The notes: generated by a model from the letters alone, not told the origin. A stretch of DNA of 64,000 nt from Lichenifustis flavocetrariae (GCF_026130545.1 NZ_JAMOIM010000025.1:1-64000), one strand, 5' to 3'; positions 1-9,771 are shown, counted from the first letter of the stretch. A program made the numbers and translations.

Positions 1-363
1 GGTCAGGGCTCCCACCTGCGTCGCCTTCAGGCCCGCCGCCTGCGTCGACGTCATCGCCGTCAGGTCCGTGGTGTTCAGCGCGAGAGCCTGAGACGTGGTC
101 AAAGCACCCACCTCAGTAGAGGTGAGAACCGCAAACTGCGTCGTCGTCAGAATATTGATCGCGCTCGTCTGGAGCGCCGCGAATTGTGTGGCCGCGAAGG
201 CTGCGATGTCGGTGGTATTGATGAAGCTGACTTGTGTGGAACTCAGCACCGCAGCCTGCGCGACACTCAGCGCGGCAATATCAGTGGTGGTCAGCTGCGA
301 AATATTCGTCGTCGACAGGTTGGCAACCTGCGTCGTGGTCATGCTCGAGATGATTGAGGTCAC
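1..363 (-). CDS. Octapeptide-repeat protein, N-terminal part (runs off window)
   Basis: A minus-strand reading frame is open from 363 to the window edge (121 codons, partial). From residue 8 it is fourteen consecutive 8-residue units of the form L-[ST]-T-T-[QD]-[VI]-A-A, for example LTTTDIAA, LSSTQVSF, LTTTQFAV and LNTTDLTA, so the DNA has a 24-base period. I place the start at GTG 363 because GGAG lies six bases upstream; an in-frame ATG follows at residue 8. No enzyme motif or signal peptide is visible. The regular hydrophobic position 1 and the [ST]xx[QD] pattern suit either a short helical or a beta solenoid, which I cannot decide. The type I exporter genes downstream on the same strand suggest it may be a secreted surface protein; this is inference. 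Confidence 0.7.
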   Translation of the reverse strand, partial: MTSIISSMTTTQVANLSTTNISQLTTTDIAALSVAQAAVLSSTQVSFINTTDIAAFAATQFAALQTSAINILTTTQFAVLTSTEVGALTTSQALALNTTDLTAMTSTQAAGLKATQVGALT

Positions 364-866
364 TGTTTGCTCCAACACACAATCAAGCCGCGTGAAATCA
401 GCTGGCTTTAGGCAATAGCCACGACGACGAGGGATCGGCGCCATGAAGGGAAGCCGCCGTCCAGGCCGCACCACGTCCCGGTTGACCGAAGGCACAGCAA
501 CGTCGAGCTGTGACTTGGGACAAACGAGGCGCTTGAGCCTGGATGACGAATGGAAAGTCCGGATAAACCCGGGCGTGGCGAAGCGGCATCATGCCTTCGG
601 ACGGGTCCCAATAGAGGACCACCCGATCCGTCACGCCTCGTTATAGATCGGCAGCTGTTAAACGCCGCTTAAATGCAGAGCCGCGTCTTGAATGTTCCGC
701 CGGATTTGTAAAGCCCTGTGGGCAAGGTAAATCGTTGGTAAATCGCACCGCCGCAGTTGGCCTTCTGTTCGAGAAACAGCCGACCTCGAACGCAGTGCCG
801 GATCCGAATACCTAAAATTGAACTAAGCCCGCGCCTTTACAGAATGAGCGCCAGCAACGCGACCTT
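364..866. other. Intergenic region, no supported gene
   Basis: About 500 bases lie between the octad-repeat gene and the HlyD stop. Short open frames here have no ribosome binding site and no recognisable protein pattern, and they lie antisense to one another. The part next to 363 must contain the promoter of the repeat gene if it is not transcribed from hlyD. I see no terminator with a clear stem and T-tract. Confidence 0.5.
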
Positions 867-2372
867 TCAAGGTTCTCGAATGCTTTCGTCAAATCCGCGG
901 GTAATCGGGTTGAGAAAATATGAGATGACGCTGCGCGTTCCAGCTTTGATTTCGGCCGTGAGCGTCATCCCGGGGATCAGGTGGGCGTCTTTCGGACCGC
1001 CTTTCAGTGTCGTCCGGGTCAACTCGATCTGGCTGCGATGCATCATGCCTCCGAGCGCCTGGTTGTTTCCCGCCACGGAGCCGCCCGGCGGCGTCGAATC
1101 CTCGCCGATCGCGCGCAGCCGCCCTTCGAGGACGCCGTCGCGCTGGAACGGAAAGGCATCGATCTTGAGCACGACGCTGTCGCCCGGCTTGACGTAGCCG
1201 ACATCGGCGGAATTGATCGAGACATCGGCGATCAAAGGCGCACTGGTGGAGACGATCGTGATCAGCGGCTCGGCGGCCTGGAGCACCGAGCCGACCGATC
1301 GCTTGGCCACTTCGAGGACGATGCCGTCCTCGGGTGCTCTCAGCACGACCATCCCGTTCAGGTGATCCGCCTTGACGAGGCTTTCCTCGACGCTTTTGGC
1401 TTCCTTGCGGGCCTTGACCAGATCATCCATCAATTGGCTGCGCCACTGGTCGACGAAGACTTGACGGTCCGCGTCGCGGGCCAGGAGATTATGCTGTTGC
1501 TCGCTCAGCCGACTTTCGTTGTCGCGCTTGTCGCGCTCTGTGCGCATGCGAATGAGCGAGGCGTCGAGGAAGGTGGTCTTGGCCTCGATCTGCCGGCTGT
1601 AGAGTTTGGCATGCATGTCTTCGAGCTGTTTGTAGATTGCCAACTGCTGCGCCAGAGAAGCATCGTTCGACTGGACCTTGGTGATCGTCTCCTTCAGCCG
1701 CGCGATATCTTCGTCGAACGCCCGCAGCCGCGCGGCATATTGAGACTGCCGCTGTTGATACAATGTGAGCTGCAGGATCGCATCCGGCCCCGCACCCGCG
1801 TAGGACAAAGGTGTCCCGGCGAGTTCGGCCTCCAGGCGGTCGATCTCGGCTTTCAATCCGTCGCGCTGCGAATTCAGCGCGGATTGGTCCGCCTGGGTCA
1901 AGGTGGCGTCGAGCGTCGCGAGTTCGTCGCCTTTGTGGACCGCGTCGCCCGCCTTCACTTTGAGGGAGCGGATCACGGCCAGTTGCAAGGGCTGCAGCAC
2001 GATCGTCGGCGCGTCCGCCATCAGCTTCCCGCCAGCCGTCACGATGATGTCGATCTTGACCAGGGATGCGACCGTGATGATCGCCGCCATGGCGCCCATG
2101 ATCAGATAGGGCGTGTAGCGCACGAACGCCGGGGGCGATTGCGCGAAGATCTCGTCGAGATCTCGCAGGGGCGGTGCGAGATGTTCCTTCGAGATGGCGA
2201 TCTGCCCCGCAATGCGGGCGTAGACGCTCTTTGGAAAAGCCAGAAGGCCGACCTGACCCTCGCCCAATGACGGACGAAAGCGCACGCTGAGGCGGCGCCG
2301 GAAGCCGCGGCCGCCGGGCGCTTCCTGGGAGGTGCTCGGGGATGGACCTTCCCTGCGGCTGGCATCCGTCAT
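867..2372 (-). CDS. HlyD-family type I secretion membrane-fusion protein
   Basis: This is the periplasmic adaptor of a type I secretion system, linking the inner-membrane ABC exporter to an outer-membrane channel. The 501-residue protein has a cytoplasmic N-terminus, one membrane helix around residues 90-110 (ending near VASLVKIDIIVTAGG), a lipoyl-like segment (IRSLKVKAGDAVHKGDEL), a long coiled coil, the second lipoyl half (APEDGIVLEVAKRSVGS) and the family C-terminus (PGMTLTAEIKAGTRSV). The start is ATG 2372, which overlaps the exporter stop as TGATG and so implies coupled translation; a TTG nine codons upstream is less likely. No TolC-like channel gene is in the window. Confidence 0.92.
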   Translation of the reverse strand: MTDASRREGPSPSTSQEAPGGRGFRRRLSVRFRPSLGEGQVGLLAFPKSVYARIAGQIAISKEHLAPPLRDLDEIFAQSPPAFVRYTPYLIMGAMAAIITVASLVKIDIIVTAGGKLMADAPTIVLQPLQLAVIRSLKVKAGDAVHKGDELATLDATLTQADQSALNSQRDGLKAEIDRLEAELAGTPLSYAGAGPDAILQLTLYQQRQSQYAARLRAFDEDIARLKETITKVQSNDASLAQQLAIYKQLEDMHAKLYSRQIEAKTTFLDASLIRMRTERDKRDNESRLSEQQHNLLARDADRQVFVDQWRSQLMDDLVKARKEAKSVEESLVKADHLNGMVVLRAPEDGIVLEVAKRSVGSVLQAAEPLITIVSTSAPLIADVSINSADVGYVKPGDSVVLKIDAFPFQRDGVLEGRLRAIGEDSTPPGGSVAGNNQALGGMMHRSQIELTRTTLKGGPKDAHLIPGMTLTAEIKAGTRSVISYFLNPITRGFDESIREP

Positions 2373-4528
2373 CAAAAGAACTTGGTCTGTTTGAGCCAAA
2401 GCCGCTGATAGACGTGGCAGCGGGTGAGCAGGACGTTATGCGGCGCGAAATCGAGAACCTGCCCATGTTCCAGAACCAGGATCGCGTCGGAGGCCGCCAG
2501 GGATGTCAGGCGATGCGAGACGATGAGAAGTGTACGGCCCTTGGCGATTTCGGTCAGGTGCTCCTGCACGATGGCTTCGCTCTCGGGATCGAGCGCGCTG
2601 GTCGCCTCGTCGAAGATGAGGAGTTTCGGCCGTAGCAGCAGCGCCCGGGCGATGGCCAGGCGCTGGCGCTGGCCGCCGGAGAAGTTGGCGCCATTCTCTT
2701 CCACGAAGGTTTCATAGGCCTGCGGCAGCCGCTCGATGAATTCATGGGCGCCCGCCATATGGGCAGCTTCGATCACCTCATCCAGCGAGGAACTTGGCCG
2801 CGTGGCCGCGATATTGTCCCGGATGGTGCCGCGAAACAGGAAGTTCTCCTGCAGCACGACGCCGATGCTGCGACGCAGATGGGGAAGATCGATGTTGCGG
2901 ATGTCGACGCCGTCGATCCGGATCGAGCCCTCCTGCGCGGTCTGGATGGCTTGGATCAAGCGGGTGACCGTGGTCTTGCCCGATCCCGAACGGCCCACGA
3001 CGCCGATCACCTGTCCGGGCTCGACCGTAAAGCTCACGCGGTCGAGCGCAGGGGTCGAGGCGCCATTGTACCGGAACGTGACATTGTCGAAGGTGAGGCG
3101 GCCCGTGATCGTCGGGGTGATGCCCATCCGGCCGGGCTCGCGCTCCAGCGGATGATGCATGACGCTGCCGAGCATCTTCACCGCCATGGCGGTTTCTTGA
3201 TACTCGTTGATCAGGCCGACGATCTGGACAAGCGGTCCCGTCACGCGTCCCGCCACCATGTTGAAGGCGATCAGCGCGCCGATGCTGAGCTCGTTGTTGA
3301 AGACTTCGATCGACCCGAAGCCCAGAATGGCCATCTGCAGGGCCTTTTCGAGGCCGGTCGTCGTGACATTGGCGAGCGCCGCGATCCGCCCGACGCGGGC
3401 ACGTCGCTCGACCCCAAGCGCGACGGTATCGTTCCAGGTGTCGAGCCGCCGGGGCTCCAGGGCAAGCGATTTGACCGTGCGCATTCCGTGGATGGTTTCG
3501 ACGAGATGGCCCTGGCGCGCGCCTTCGGCCTGATAGAGCCGCTCAAGATGGCGGCGGAAGATCGGCACGATCACGCCGATGACGCTCGCCATGGCGATTG
3601 CGAACATCAGCACCACAAGGGTCAGCTTGCCGCTGTAGACCACCAGCAGCGCCAGGGTGAGCGGCAGGGAAATCGCGTCGAGAATGGTTTGAAACAGCCG
3701 GCCCGTCAGGAAATGCCGGATCGTTTCTGTCTGCTGCAGGTTGCGGATCACCAGACCGGCCGTGGTCCCTTCGAAGAAATATTGTGGCAGATTCAGCAGA
3801 TGCTCAAAGGTGCGGGAGGCCAACCGCGCGTCGATCTTGCTGGTGACGAACAGCATCAGATATTGCCGCGTGTAGCTGAACACGCCGTCGAAGATCACCA
3901 GCACGCAGAAGATGGCCACGACCGCCCCGAGCGTTTGATAGCTGCGATGGCTGATGGCCTTGTCGACAAGAACCTGGAACAGCATCGGGATCGCGAAGGC
4001 GATCAGGCTCGACATCAGAGCCGCCAGCGCGACGTCCCGCAGATAGCGGCGCTGACGCATGATTTCGGGGAGAAACCAGGTGAGCCCGAAGGTTTCGGCC
4101 TGCGCCTTGACGGGCTGGGGCGCCCGTTTGCTCATGATGAGCAGCCCAGTCCAATCGGCGCAGAACGCGTCCTTCGCGATCATGACCGGTCCGTCGGTCT
4201 CGGTCCGCGGATCGAGAACGACAGCCGCGGGACCGTCCGGCCCCTCGGTCACATTGACCACGATGACCCAGTTGCCGTCCCGGTAAGGAGCCATCATGGG
4301 GCAGGCCGCCCGAAGGTCCTGCAGGTGCTTCCAGCGCCGCTCGCGGAAAACCTTGCCCTGCAGACCGACGCCGTTCAGGACGCGCAGGCTCGAGCCGACG
4401 ATATCGGCTTCGCTGATGGCCGCGATATTGTCCGGCGTGAGTTGGACGCCACGATGCAAACACATCACGAACAGGCAGCGGAGCGCCGTGTGATGTCGTG
4501 AGAGCGAGAGGTTGGCGTTGGCGTTCAC
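2372..4528 (-). CDS. Type I secretion ABC exporter with degenerate C39-like domain
   Basis: This is the inner-membrane ATPase/permease of a type I secretion system (HlyB/LapB class, 718 residues). The order is an N-terminal C39 peptidase-like domain (about 1-130), a six-helix membrane domain (about 150-440) and an ATPase with Walker A GVVGRSGSGKTT, signature FSGGQRQR and Walker B LLIFDEATSALD. The C39 domain keeps a Cys near residue 15 (LRCLFVMC), but the usual catalytic His of the xHFVVV motif is replaced (GNWVIVVN), so it is probably a substrate-docking C39-like domain and not a protease. The start is GTG 4528. It is translationally coupled to the HlyD adaptor downstream; the nearby octad-repeat protein is a candidate substrate. 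Confidence 0.93.
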   Translation of the reverse strand: MNANANLSLSRHHTALRCLFVMCLHRGVQLTPDNIAAISEADIVGSSLRVLNGVGLQGKVFRERRWKHLQDLRAACPMMAPYRDGNWVIVVNVTEGPDGPAAVVLDPRTETDGPVMIAKDAFCADWTGLLIMSKRAPQPVKAQAETFGLTWFLPEIMRQRRYLRDVALAALMSSLIAFAIPMLFQVLVDKAISHRSYQTLGAVVAIFCVLVIFDGVFSYTRQYLMLFVTSKIDARLASRTFEHLLNLPQYFFEGTTAGLVIRNLQQTETIRHFLTGRLFQTILDAISLPLTLALLVVYSGKLTLVVLMFAIAMASVIGVIVPIFRRHLERLYQAEGARQGHLVETIHGMRTVKSLALEPRRLDTWNDTVALGVERRARVGRIAALANVTTTGLEKALQMAILGFGSIEVFNNELSIGALIAFNMVAGRVTGPLVQIVGLINEYQETAMAVKMLGSVMHHPLEREPGRMGITPTITGRLTFDNVTFRYNGASTPALDRVSFTVEPGQVIGVVGRSGSGKTTVTRLIQAIQTAQEGSIRIDGVDIRNIDLPHLRRSIGVVLQENFLFRGTIRDNIAATRPSSSLDEVIEAAHMAGAHEFIERLPQAYETFVEENGANFSGGQRQRLAIARALLLRPKLLIFDEATSALDPESEAIVQEHLTEIAKGRTLLIVSHRLTSLAASDAILVLEHGQVLDFAPHNVLLTRCHVYQRLWLKQTKFF

Positions 4529-4581
4529 GGAACCGAGATCACCTTCACCAGGCCGCCGAGTTGATCGCGCCAGCCGTCATC

Positions 4582-5451
4582 TCAGGCGGCGGCCTTCTGT
4601 CCGGCGCCGAGCCCGGCCAGATAACGGTCCGCGAATGTCGATCCGGCTCTCCGGTCATGCTCGGCGAGGAAGAACATGACGAGGTCGAAGGACTGGTAGC
4701 AGTCGTGCAGGATGGCGGCGGCCTTCAGGAGTTGGTCGGGCTGCAGCCGATCTGCCTTTGTGAAATCCTTGACGAAGACCGCATCGGCATAAAGGTACTG
4801 GCTGAGATTGGCGTAAATGTCGTTGCGCAGGAGCATGGGACGCACGACCCGGCTTTCCGTCTGCACGAAACGGTGCAGCACGAACCCATGCCGCCGCAGC
4901 GCCTGATCGACATCCGAATAGAGCGGTTGATTGCGGTACATCGGGAGGAATTCGACCTCCGTCTGAATCACCACGGCGTCGCGAAGGCGGTTCGGGGCGC
5001 TTTGGAACACCATGAGTTCGGCGCCTTGGATGTCGATCTTGAGCAGATCCATGCCGGCCGTCTCGGGCACGTCATCGAGCCGTACTGTGTCGACCGGGAA
5101 TTTGCCGATGACGTCGCCCCATTCGGGGAACCCGTGATAAAGCGCCAGCAGACTGGGATCAGGCTCCAGTAGCGAGGACATGCTGGATGAGTAACACATG
5201 TGCAGCGTGTGCCGACGGCCGTCGCCGACCGCGAAAGGCAGGTAGGTCTCGTGCGGCCCCTTGAGGTCGTCGAGTTGGGCCAGTGCCTCCGGATTCGGCT
5301 CGAACCCGATCACATCCGCGTCGCCATTGGACAGCATGGCCGCATATGGCGGCGCGCCGTTCGCCGGATTGGCCCCGACATCCACGATTTTGACCCGGAT
5401 CGCGGCCCCGAGCGTCTCGTTCAAGCGGCCTGAGCCGGGCTGGCTGGTCAT
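4582..5451 (-). CDS. FkbM-family methyltransferase (copy 1)
   Basis: A 289-residue SAM-dependent methyltransferase of the FkbM type, a family that O-methylates sugars and natural products. The SAM-binding motif I is KIVDVGANPANG (about residues 21-32), motif II is VIGFEPNPEAL, and the FkbM core LLKIDIQGAELMVF lies near residue 145. It is a paralogue of the next gene upstream on the same strand, of identical length and collinear sequence. It lies 53 bases before the exporter gene and is probably co-transcribed with it. A role in methylating an exported glycan or glycoprotein is inferred from the neighbours only. Confidence 0.9.
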   Translation of the reverse strand: MTSQPGSGRLNETLGAAIRVKIVDVGANPANGAPPYAAMLSNGDADVIGFEPNPEALAQLDDLKGPHETYLPFAVGDGRRHTLHMCYSSSMSSLLEPDPSLLALYHGFPEWGDVIGKFPVDTVRLDDVPETAGMDLLKIDIQGAELMVFQSAPNRLRDAVVIQTEVEFLPMYRNQPLYSDVDQALRRHGFVLHRFVQTESRVVRPMLLRNDIYANLSQYLYADAVFVKDFTKADRLQPDQLLKAAAILHDCYQSFDLVMFFLAEHDRRAGSTFADRYLAGLGAGQKAAA

Positions 5452-5566
5452 GCTGCATCCAAAAGCGATGACGCCGTCGGCGTCGGTGGTTGCGAGGTGA
5501 TTCAGACTGGACCGGCAAGCTTGTGCCGCGCTGATGGCGGCGGGCCCACGCGCCGTCGCTGTCGGC

Positions 5567-6436
5567 TCAGGCCGCCTGATCGAGCGCCGACTGCTGCAGG
5601 TTCGTCATGAATCGATCCGCGAGCGTCGTGGCCGTACGCCGATCGTATTCGGCCAGCAGATAGATCACGAGATCGGTGGAGCGGTAACAATCGTGCAGAA
5701 TAGCGGCGGTCTTCAGCAATTGCGGAGCGGAGAACCGGTTCAGCCGCGTGAAATCCTTGATGAAGATCGCATCCGCGTAGAGATGCTGGCTCAGGCTGGC
5801 GTAGGGATTGCCGTTGACCGCCACGGGGCGGATGACCCGGCTGTTCATCTCCGAGAAGCGATGCAGCACGAACCCCTGTGTGCGCAGGAACTGATCGACA
5901 TCGGAAAAGAGCGGCTGGTCCTTGTAGAGCGGCAGGAACTCGACTTCCGTGTGAATCACGCAAGCGTCCCGCAGGCGCTCGGTCCCGCTCTGAAAGATCA
6001 TCAGCTCGGCACCCTGGACATCGATCTTGAGGAAATCCATCCCAATACTCTGCGGGATGTCATCGAGCCGGACAGTGTCGATCGGGACCTTTGCGATCAC
6101 GGTGGCCCATTCCGGGAAGCTGTGGAAATGCCGCAGAACCTCTGGATTGGGTTCGAGCAACGAGGTCATCCCCGATGCCTGGCAGACGTGAAGCGTGTGT
6201 CGACCCCCGTCACCTACCACGCAGGGGATGTAGGTTTCGTTAGAGCCTTTGCGCCGTTCAAGAGCCGCCAACGCTTCGAGGTTGGGTTCGAATCCCACAA
6301 CCGACGCGTCACCGTTGCTGAGCATATGGGCGTAGGATGCCGGCCTGTCTATCGGAATGGCACCGATGTCGACTACCTTGATCGGCATCCACATCTCGAC
6401 CAGATCGCGGAAGGATGGATAAGTGTGATAGGACAT
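5567..6436 (-). CDS. FkbM-family methyltransferase (copy 2)
   Basis: A second FkbM-type SAM-dependent methyltransferase. Motifs KVVDIGAIPI, VVGFEPNLEAL and FLKIDVQGAELMIF align with copy 1 throughout, and both end with the same (LLKTAAILHDCYxS) region. I chose ATG 6436 because it gives 289 residues, the same as copy 1, and puts motif I at the same distance from the N-terminus; AAGG lies eight bases upstream. ATG 6484 or GTG 6493 would add 16 or 19 residues that the paralogue lacks. Motif I differs from the canonical DxGA(N) at one position (Ile for Asn), which is worth noting because this loop contacts SAM. Confidence 0.88.
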   Translation of the reverse strand: MSYHTYPSFRDLVEMWMPIKVVDIGAIPIDRPASYAHMLSNGDASVVGFEPNLEALAALERRKGSNETYIPCVVGDGGRHTLHVCQASGMTSLLEPNPEVLRHFHSFPEWATVIAKVPIDTVRLDDIPQSIGMDFLKIDVQGAELMIFQSGTERLRDACVIHTEVEFLPLYKDQPLFSDVDQFLRTQGFVLHRFSEMNSRVIRPVAVNGNPYASLSQHLYADAIFIKDFTRLNRFSAPQLLKTAAILHDCYRSTDLVIYLLAEYDRRTATTLADRFMTNLQQSALDQAA

Positions 6437-6914
6437 CTGCGCGTGCCTTGAGGACAGGGTTGCGGCGGGATATTGAGACGGCATGCGCGGCACACCGTTG
6501 TGTCCGAAGGAGATTTTTCGAGTCTAGTGATTTTTGGAAGAAGTTTGACCGGCTGCGTTCGAAGAAACCGCTGAATATTGTCGCGGCGGTTCCGGTTTCT
6601 GTCGTGCCGCTTGCGGCGATCCATCTACATTTCGCGGCACAGAGTTCTGAGTTCCCGTCTCCACGCGGGAGAGGGCAGAAGTCGTGCCCGAGCTTCCGAC
6701 CACGTGTGATCGTGAGTTCGCATCATCACGTTCGCCTTTTGCCGTCTTCGCGAGGCGGCGAAGCCGCCGTGGCAATCCATTCCGCGTCGGGATCTGGATC
6801 GCCACGCTTCGCTCGCGATGACGGCCAAGTGAAACCAATCATCCGAACTCGACGTGACTCCGATAGCCCACCGGATCACGCCGACGCGACTTGGCATGGA
6901 GGCCGTAAAGTCGC
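6437..6914. other. Intergenic region with degenerate palindromic repeats
   Basis: About 480 bases without a convincing gene. Two dispersed-repeat-like stretches are visible: 6654-6681 resembles a worn copy of the CTTCTCCCGC palindrome seen intact at 10732-10871, and 6743-6830 contains GCGAGGCGGCGAAGCCGCC and the phrase CGCCACGCTTCGCTCGCGAT, which is typical of short intergenic repeats in Rhizobiales. The promoter of the FkbM copy 2 gene should lie just above 6436, but no consensus is obvious. Confidence 0.5.
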
Positions 6915-7931
6915 TCAGGCTACGAAAGATTGCCGCGTGTCGTTCGGGCGCCCCGTCTCGGCCGGCGAACCGCTGCCCTTCCGGCTCTCCGACGAGAGAA
7001 TCCGGTCGAAGTAACGAATGGTCAGATCGAGACCTTCCCGCAACCGGGTGGTCGGCTGCCAGCCAAGCACCTCCATGGCGCGATCGAGATTCGGCTTGCG
7101 TTGCTTCGGATCATCTTGGGGCAGCGCCTTGAACACCATGCGGGACGACGATCCCGTCATGTCGATGACGGTCTCGGCAAGCTGACGGATGGTGAATTCG
7201 CCGGGATTGCCGAGGTTGATCGGGCCCGTGACGTCGTGGCCGGTCTCCATGAGGCGGACGAGGCCGGAGACGAGGTCGTCCACGTAGCAGAAGGAGCGAG
7301 TCTGGTTGCCATCACCATAGAGCGTGATGTCCTGGCCCTGCAGCGCCTGCACGATGAAATTCGACACGACGCGGCCGTCGTTCGGGTGCATGCGGGGACC
7401 GTAGGTGTTGAAGATCCGGGCGACCTTGATGCCGAGGTCATGCTGCCGCCGATAGTCGAAGAACAATGTCTCGGCGCACCGCTTGCCCTCGTCGTAGCAG
7501 GACCGCGGACCGATCGGGTTGACGTTGCCCCAATAGGTTTCTTCCTGCGGGTGCACGGCCGGATCGCCGTAGACTTCGGAGGTCGAGGTCTGCAGGATCT
7601 TGGCCTTCACGCGCTTGGCGAGGCCCAGCATGTTGATGGCCCCGATCACGCTCGTCTTCGTGGTCTGGACGGGATCGAACTGGTAATGGACCGGGGAGGC
7701 CGGGCAGGCGAGATTGTAGATCTCATCCACCTCGACATAGAGCGGCAGGCAGACATCGTGCCGCATCAGCTCGAAGTTCGGCGTCGCCAGCAGATGGCCC
7801 ACATTGCTGCGCGTGCCGGTGTAGAAATTGTCGACGCAGAGAACTTCGTGGCCCTGAGCCAGCAGGGTTTCGCACAAGTGCGACCCGATAAAGCCCGCGC
7901 CGCCTGTGACGAGAACACGTTTCGTGATCAA
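6915..7931 (-). CDS. uxs: UDP-glucuronate decarboxylase (UDP-xylose synthase)
   Basis: This enzyme converts UDP-glucuronate to UDP-xylose with bound NAD+, supplying a pentose donor for surface polysaccharide. The 338-residue protein is a short-chain dehydrogenase/epimerase: Rossmann motif [12 protein letters not shown] at the N-terminus, [10 protein letters not shown] with the catalytic Ser/Thr, YDEGK as the YxxxK pair, and the UXS-typical stretches [15 protein letters not shown] and [18 protein letters not shown]. The start is TTG 7931, with GGAG nine bases upstream and no alternative Met nearby. It reads toward the FkbM and export genes, fitting a surface-glycan locus. A related epimerase activity cannot be fully excluded. 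Confidence 0.9.
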   Translation of the reverse strand: MITKRVLVTGGAGFIGSHLCETLLAQGHEVLCVDNFYTGTRSNVGHLLATPNFELMRHDVCLPLYVEVDEIYNLACPASPVHYQFDPVQTTKTSVIGAINMLGLAKRVKAKILQTSTSEVYGDPAVHPQEETYWGNVNPIGPRSCYDEGKRCAETLFFDYRRQHDLGIKVARIFNTYGPRMHPNDGRVVSNFIVQALQGQDITLYGDGNQTRSFCYVDDLVSGLVRLMETGHDVTGPINLGNPGEFTIRQLAETVIDMTGSSSRMVFKALPQDDPKQRKPNLDRAMEVLGWQPTTRLREGLDLTIRYFDRILSSESRKGSGSPAETGRPNDTRQSFVA

Positions 7932-8088
7932 AGGACAAAACTCCGAGCCGGGCTGGCCTGTTCACCATGTTGGAACCAAACAGGCGAGGAGCCGATAAGA
8001 CGCAATTAGCGTTAAAACGACGTTACACCCTCGCTGGCGCGCTTCAGACTTTCTTCGGCACGATGAAGCGCCATCGCGCGCTTGCAGA

Positions 8089-9771
8089 TCAGGCTGACGC
8101 GGTCACACGGTCCTGGTGTCGGATCGTCGAAGGAATTGGGACCGGAACCGCCCGCATCAGGGCCCTGGTGTAGGTATCGACGGGGTTCTCGAACACCGCG
8201 CGCCGGCTGCCCGTCTCCACGAAGGCGCCCCCCCGCATGACCGCCACCTGATGGCTCATGCGCTCCACCACCGCCATATCGTGCGAAATGAACAGGTAGC
8301 TGAGGCCCATCTCTTCCTGCAGTTCCAGCAGCAGGTCGAGCACATGGGCCCGGACCGAGACATCGAGGGCCGAGACGCTCTCGTCGGCCACGATGATCTT
8401 CGGCTCCAGGGCGAGCGCACGGGCGATGCAGATGCGTTGCCGCTGGCCGCCCGAGAATTCGTGCGGGTAGCGGGTCGCCTGGTCGGGCGTGAGATGGACG
8501 CGCCGGAGCAGCAGGGCGACGCGCTCGCGCCGTTCATTCCGGGTGCCGATGCCGTGGATCGCGAGAGGCTCGGCGATCGACTCGCCGACCGACATACGCG
8601 GATCGAGCGAAGCGTAAGGATCCTGGAAGATCATCTGGGCCTTGCGGCGCACCGGCTTCATGGCGCCGGGGGAGAGGCCCGCGATGGCGACACCGTCGAT
8701 CACCACCTCGCCCGTGAAGGGGATGAGTCCGAGGACGGCCTTGCCGATGGTCGATTTGCCGGAGCCGCTCTCGCCAACGAGGCCGAGTGTTTCCCCAGCC
8801 TTCAGTTCGAAATTGACACGCTTGACGACCGGTGGCGGCGGCGACCCGCGGCCGAACCAGCCGGTCGCCCCGCCATAGGTGACCTCAAGATCGCGCACGA
8901 ACAAGATGGGTCCGGCCGGCAGCACGGGCGGTGGCGCCGCGGTGACGCGCGGCGGCCCGTCGGTGCCCCGGAAGGCACCGAGGCGCGGCACGGCATCGAG
9001 CAGCTGCTTCGTATAGGCTTCGCGGGGCTGCTCGAAGATCTGCGTGAGAGAACCCTGCTCCACCATCCGGCCCGCTCGCAGCAGCGCGACCCGGTCCGCC
9101 ATCTCGGCCACGACCCCCATGTCATGGGTAATGAGGATGATCGAGGTGCCGAACTCCCCCTTGAGCTCGCGCATGAGCGTCAGGATCTGGGCCTGCACGG
9201 TCACGTCGAGCGCGGTGGTGGGCTCGTCCGCGATCAATACCTTTGGCCGGCACGAGAGTGCCATGGCGATCATCACGCGCTGCCGCATGCCGCCCGACAA
9301 TTCGTGCGGATACTGGCCGAGGCGCCGGGCCGGCTCGTTGATGTGCACAGCGTCCAGCATGGCGCGGGCGCGGGTCTCGGCGCTGCCGCCGTCCGTGGCG
9401 CCGTGGATCCGGATCGCCTCGGTCAGCTGCGCCCCGATCGTCATGACGGGGTTCAGCGAGGTCATCGGCTCCTGGAAGATCATGGCGATGTCGCCGCCCC
9501 GCAACTGCCGCATCGCGCGTTCCGGCAGGGTCGTGAGCTCACGCCCGGCGAGCTTGATCGACCCACCGCGCTGCCTGAGCGACGGCGACAAGAGCCGCAT
9601 GATCGACAGCGCCGTCAGCGACTTGCCCGAGCCGGATTCGCCCGCGAGGCAGAGCGTCTCGCCTGGAACAAGCGCGAAGCTGACCCCGTCGAGCACCGGG
9701 CGCAGGCCTTCGGGCGTGCGCGCGTCGATCGACAGGTCCGTGATGGCGAGGAGCGGCTCGGGCGTGGTCAC
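8089..9771 (-). CDS. Peptide/amide ABC transporter, two fused ATPase domains
   Basis: Cytoplasmic ATPase subunit powering the permeases encoded upstream in the operon. In the 560-residue protein two complete nucleotide-binding domains are fused, equivalent to DppD plus DppF. The first has Walker A AGESGSGKS, signature LSGGMRQR and Walker B VLIADEPTTALD; the second has VGESGSGKST, FSGGQRQR and IIVADESVSALD. Each half ends with the oligopeptide-family C-terminal extension. The start is GTG 9771, overlapping the stop of the acetamidase gene by four bases (GTGA). It is the last gene of the amide operon. Confidence 0.93.
   Translation of the reverse strand: MTTPEPLLAITDLSIDARTPEGLRPVLDGVSFALVPGETLCLAGESGSGKSLTALSIMRLLSPSLRQRGGSIKLAGRELTTLPERAMRQLRGGDIAMIFQEPMTSLNPVMTIGAQLTEAIRIHGATDGGSAETRARAMLDAVHINEPARRLGQYPHELSGGMRQRVMIAMALSCRPKVLIADEPTTALDVTVQAQILTLMRELKGEFGTSIILITHDMGVVAEMADRVALLRAGRMVEQGSLTQIFEQPREAYTKQLLDAVPRLGAFRGTDGPPRVTAAPPPVLPAGPILFVRDLEVTYGGATGWFGRGSPPPPVVKRVNFELKAGETLGLVGESGSGKSTIGKAVLGLIPFTGEVVIDGVAIAGLSPGAMKPVRRKAQMIFQDPYASLDPRMSVGESIAEPLAIHGIGTRNERRERVALLLRRVHLTPDQATRYPHEFSGGQRQRICIARALALEPKIIVADESVSALDVSVRAHVLDLLLELQEEMGLSYLFISHDMAVVERMSHQVAVMRGGAFVETGSRRAVFENPVDTYTRALMRAVPVPIPSTIRHQDRVTASA

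Noticed and set aside
93-418. Plus-strand 107-residue frame over the octad-repeat gene
   Set aside because: Valine/cysteine-rich shadow of the minus-strand repeats; the regular 8-residue period exists only on the minus strand.
2744-4501. A 585-codon plus-strand frame across the exporter gene
   Set aside because: Antisense shadow with low-complexity composition and no ribosome binding site; the minus-strand ABC exporter has full motifs.
6284-6298. tRNA T-loop-like GGTTCGAATCCCAC
   Set aside because: It encodes VGFEPN of FkbM copy 2 on the other strand, and no acceptor or anticodon stem fits around it.
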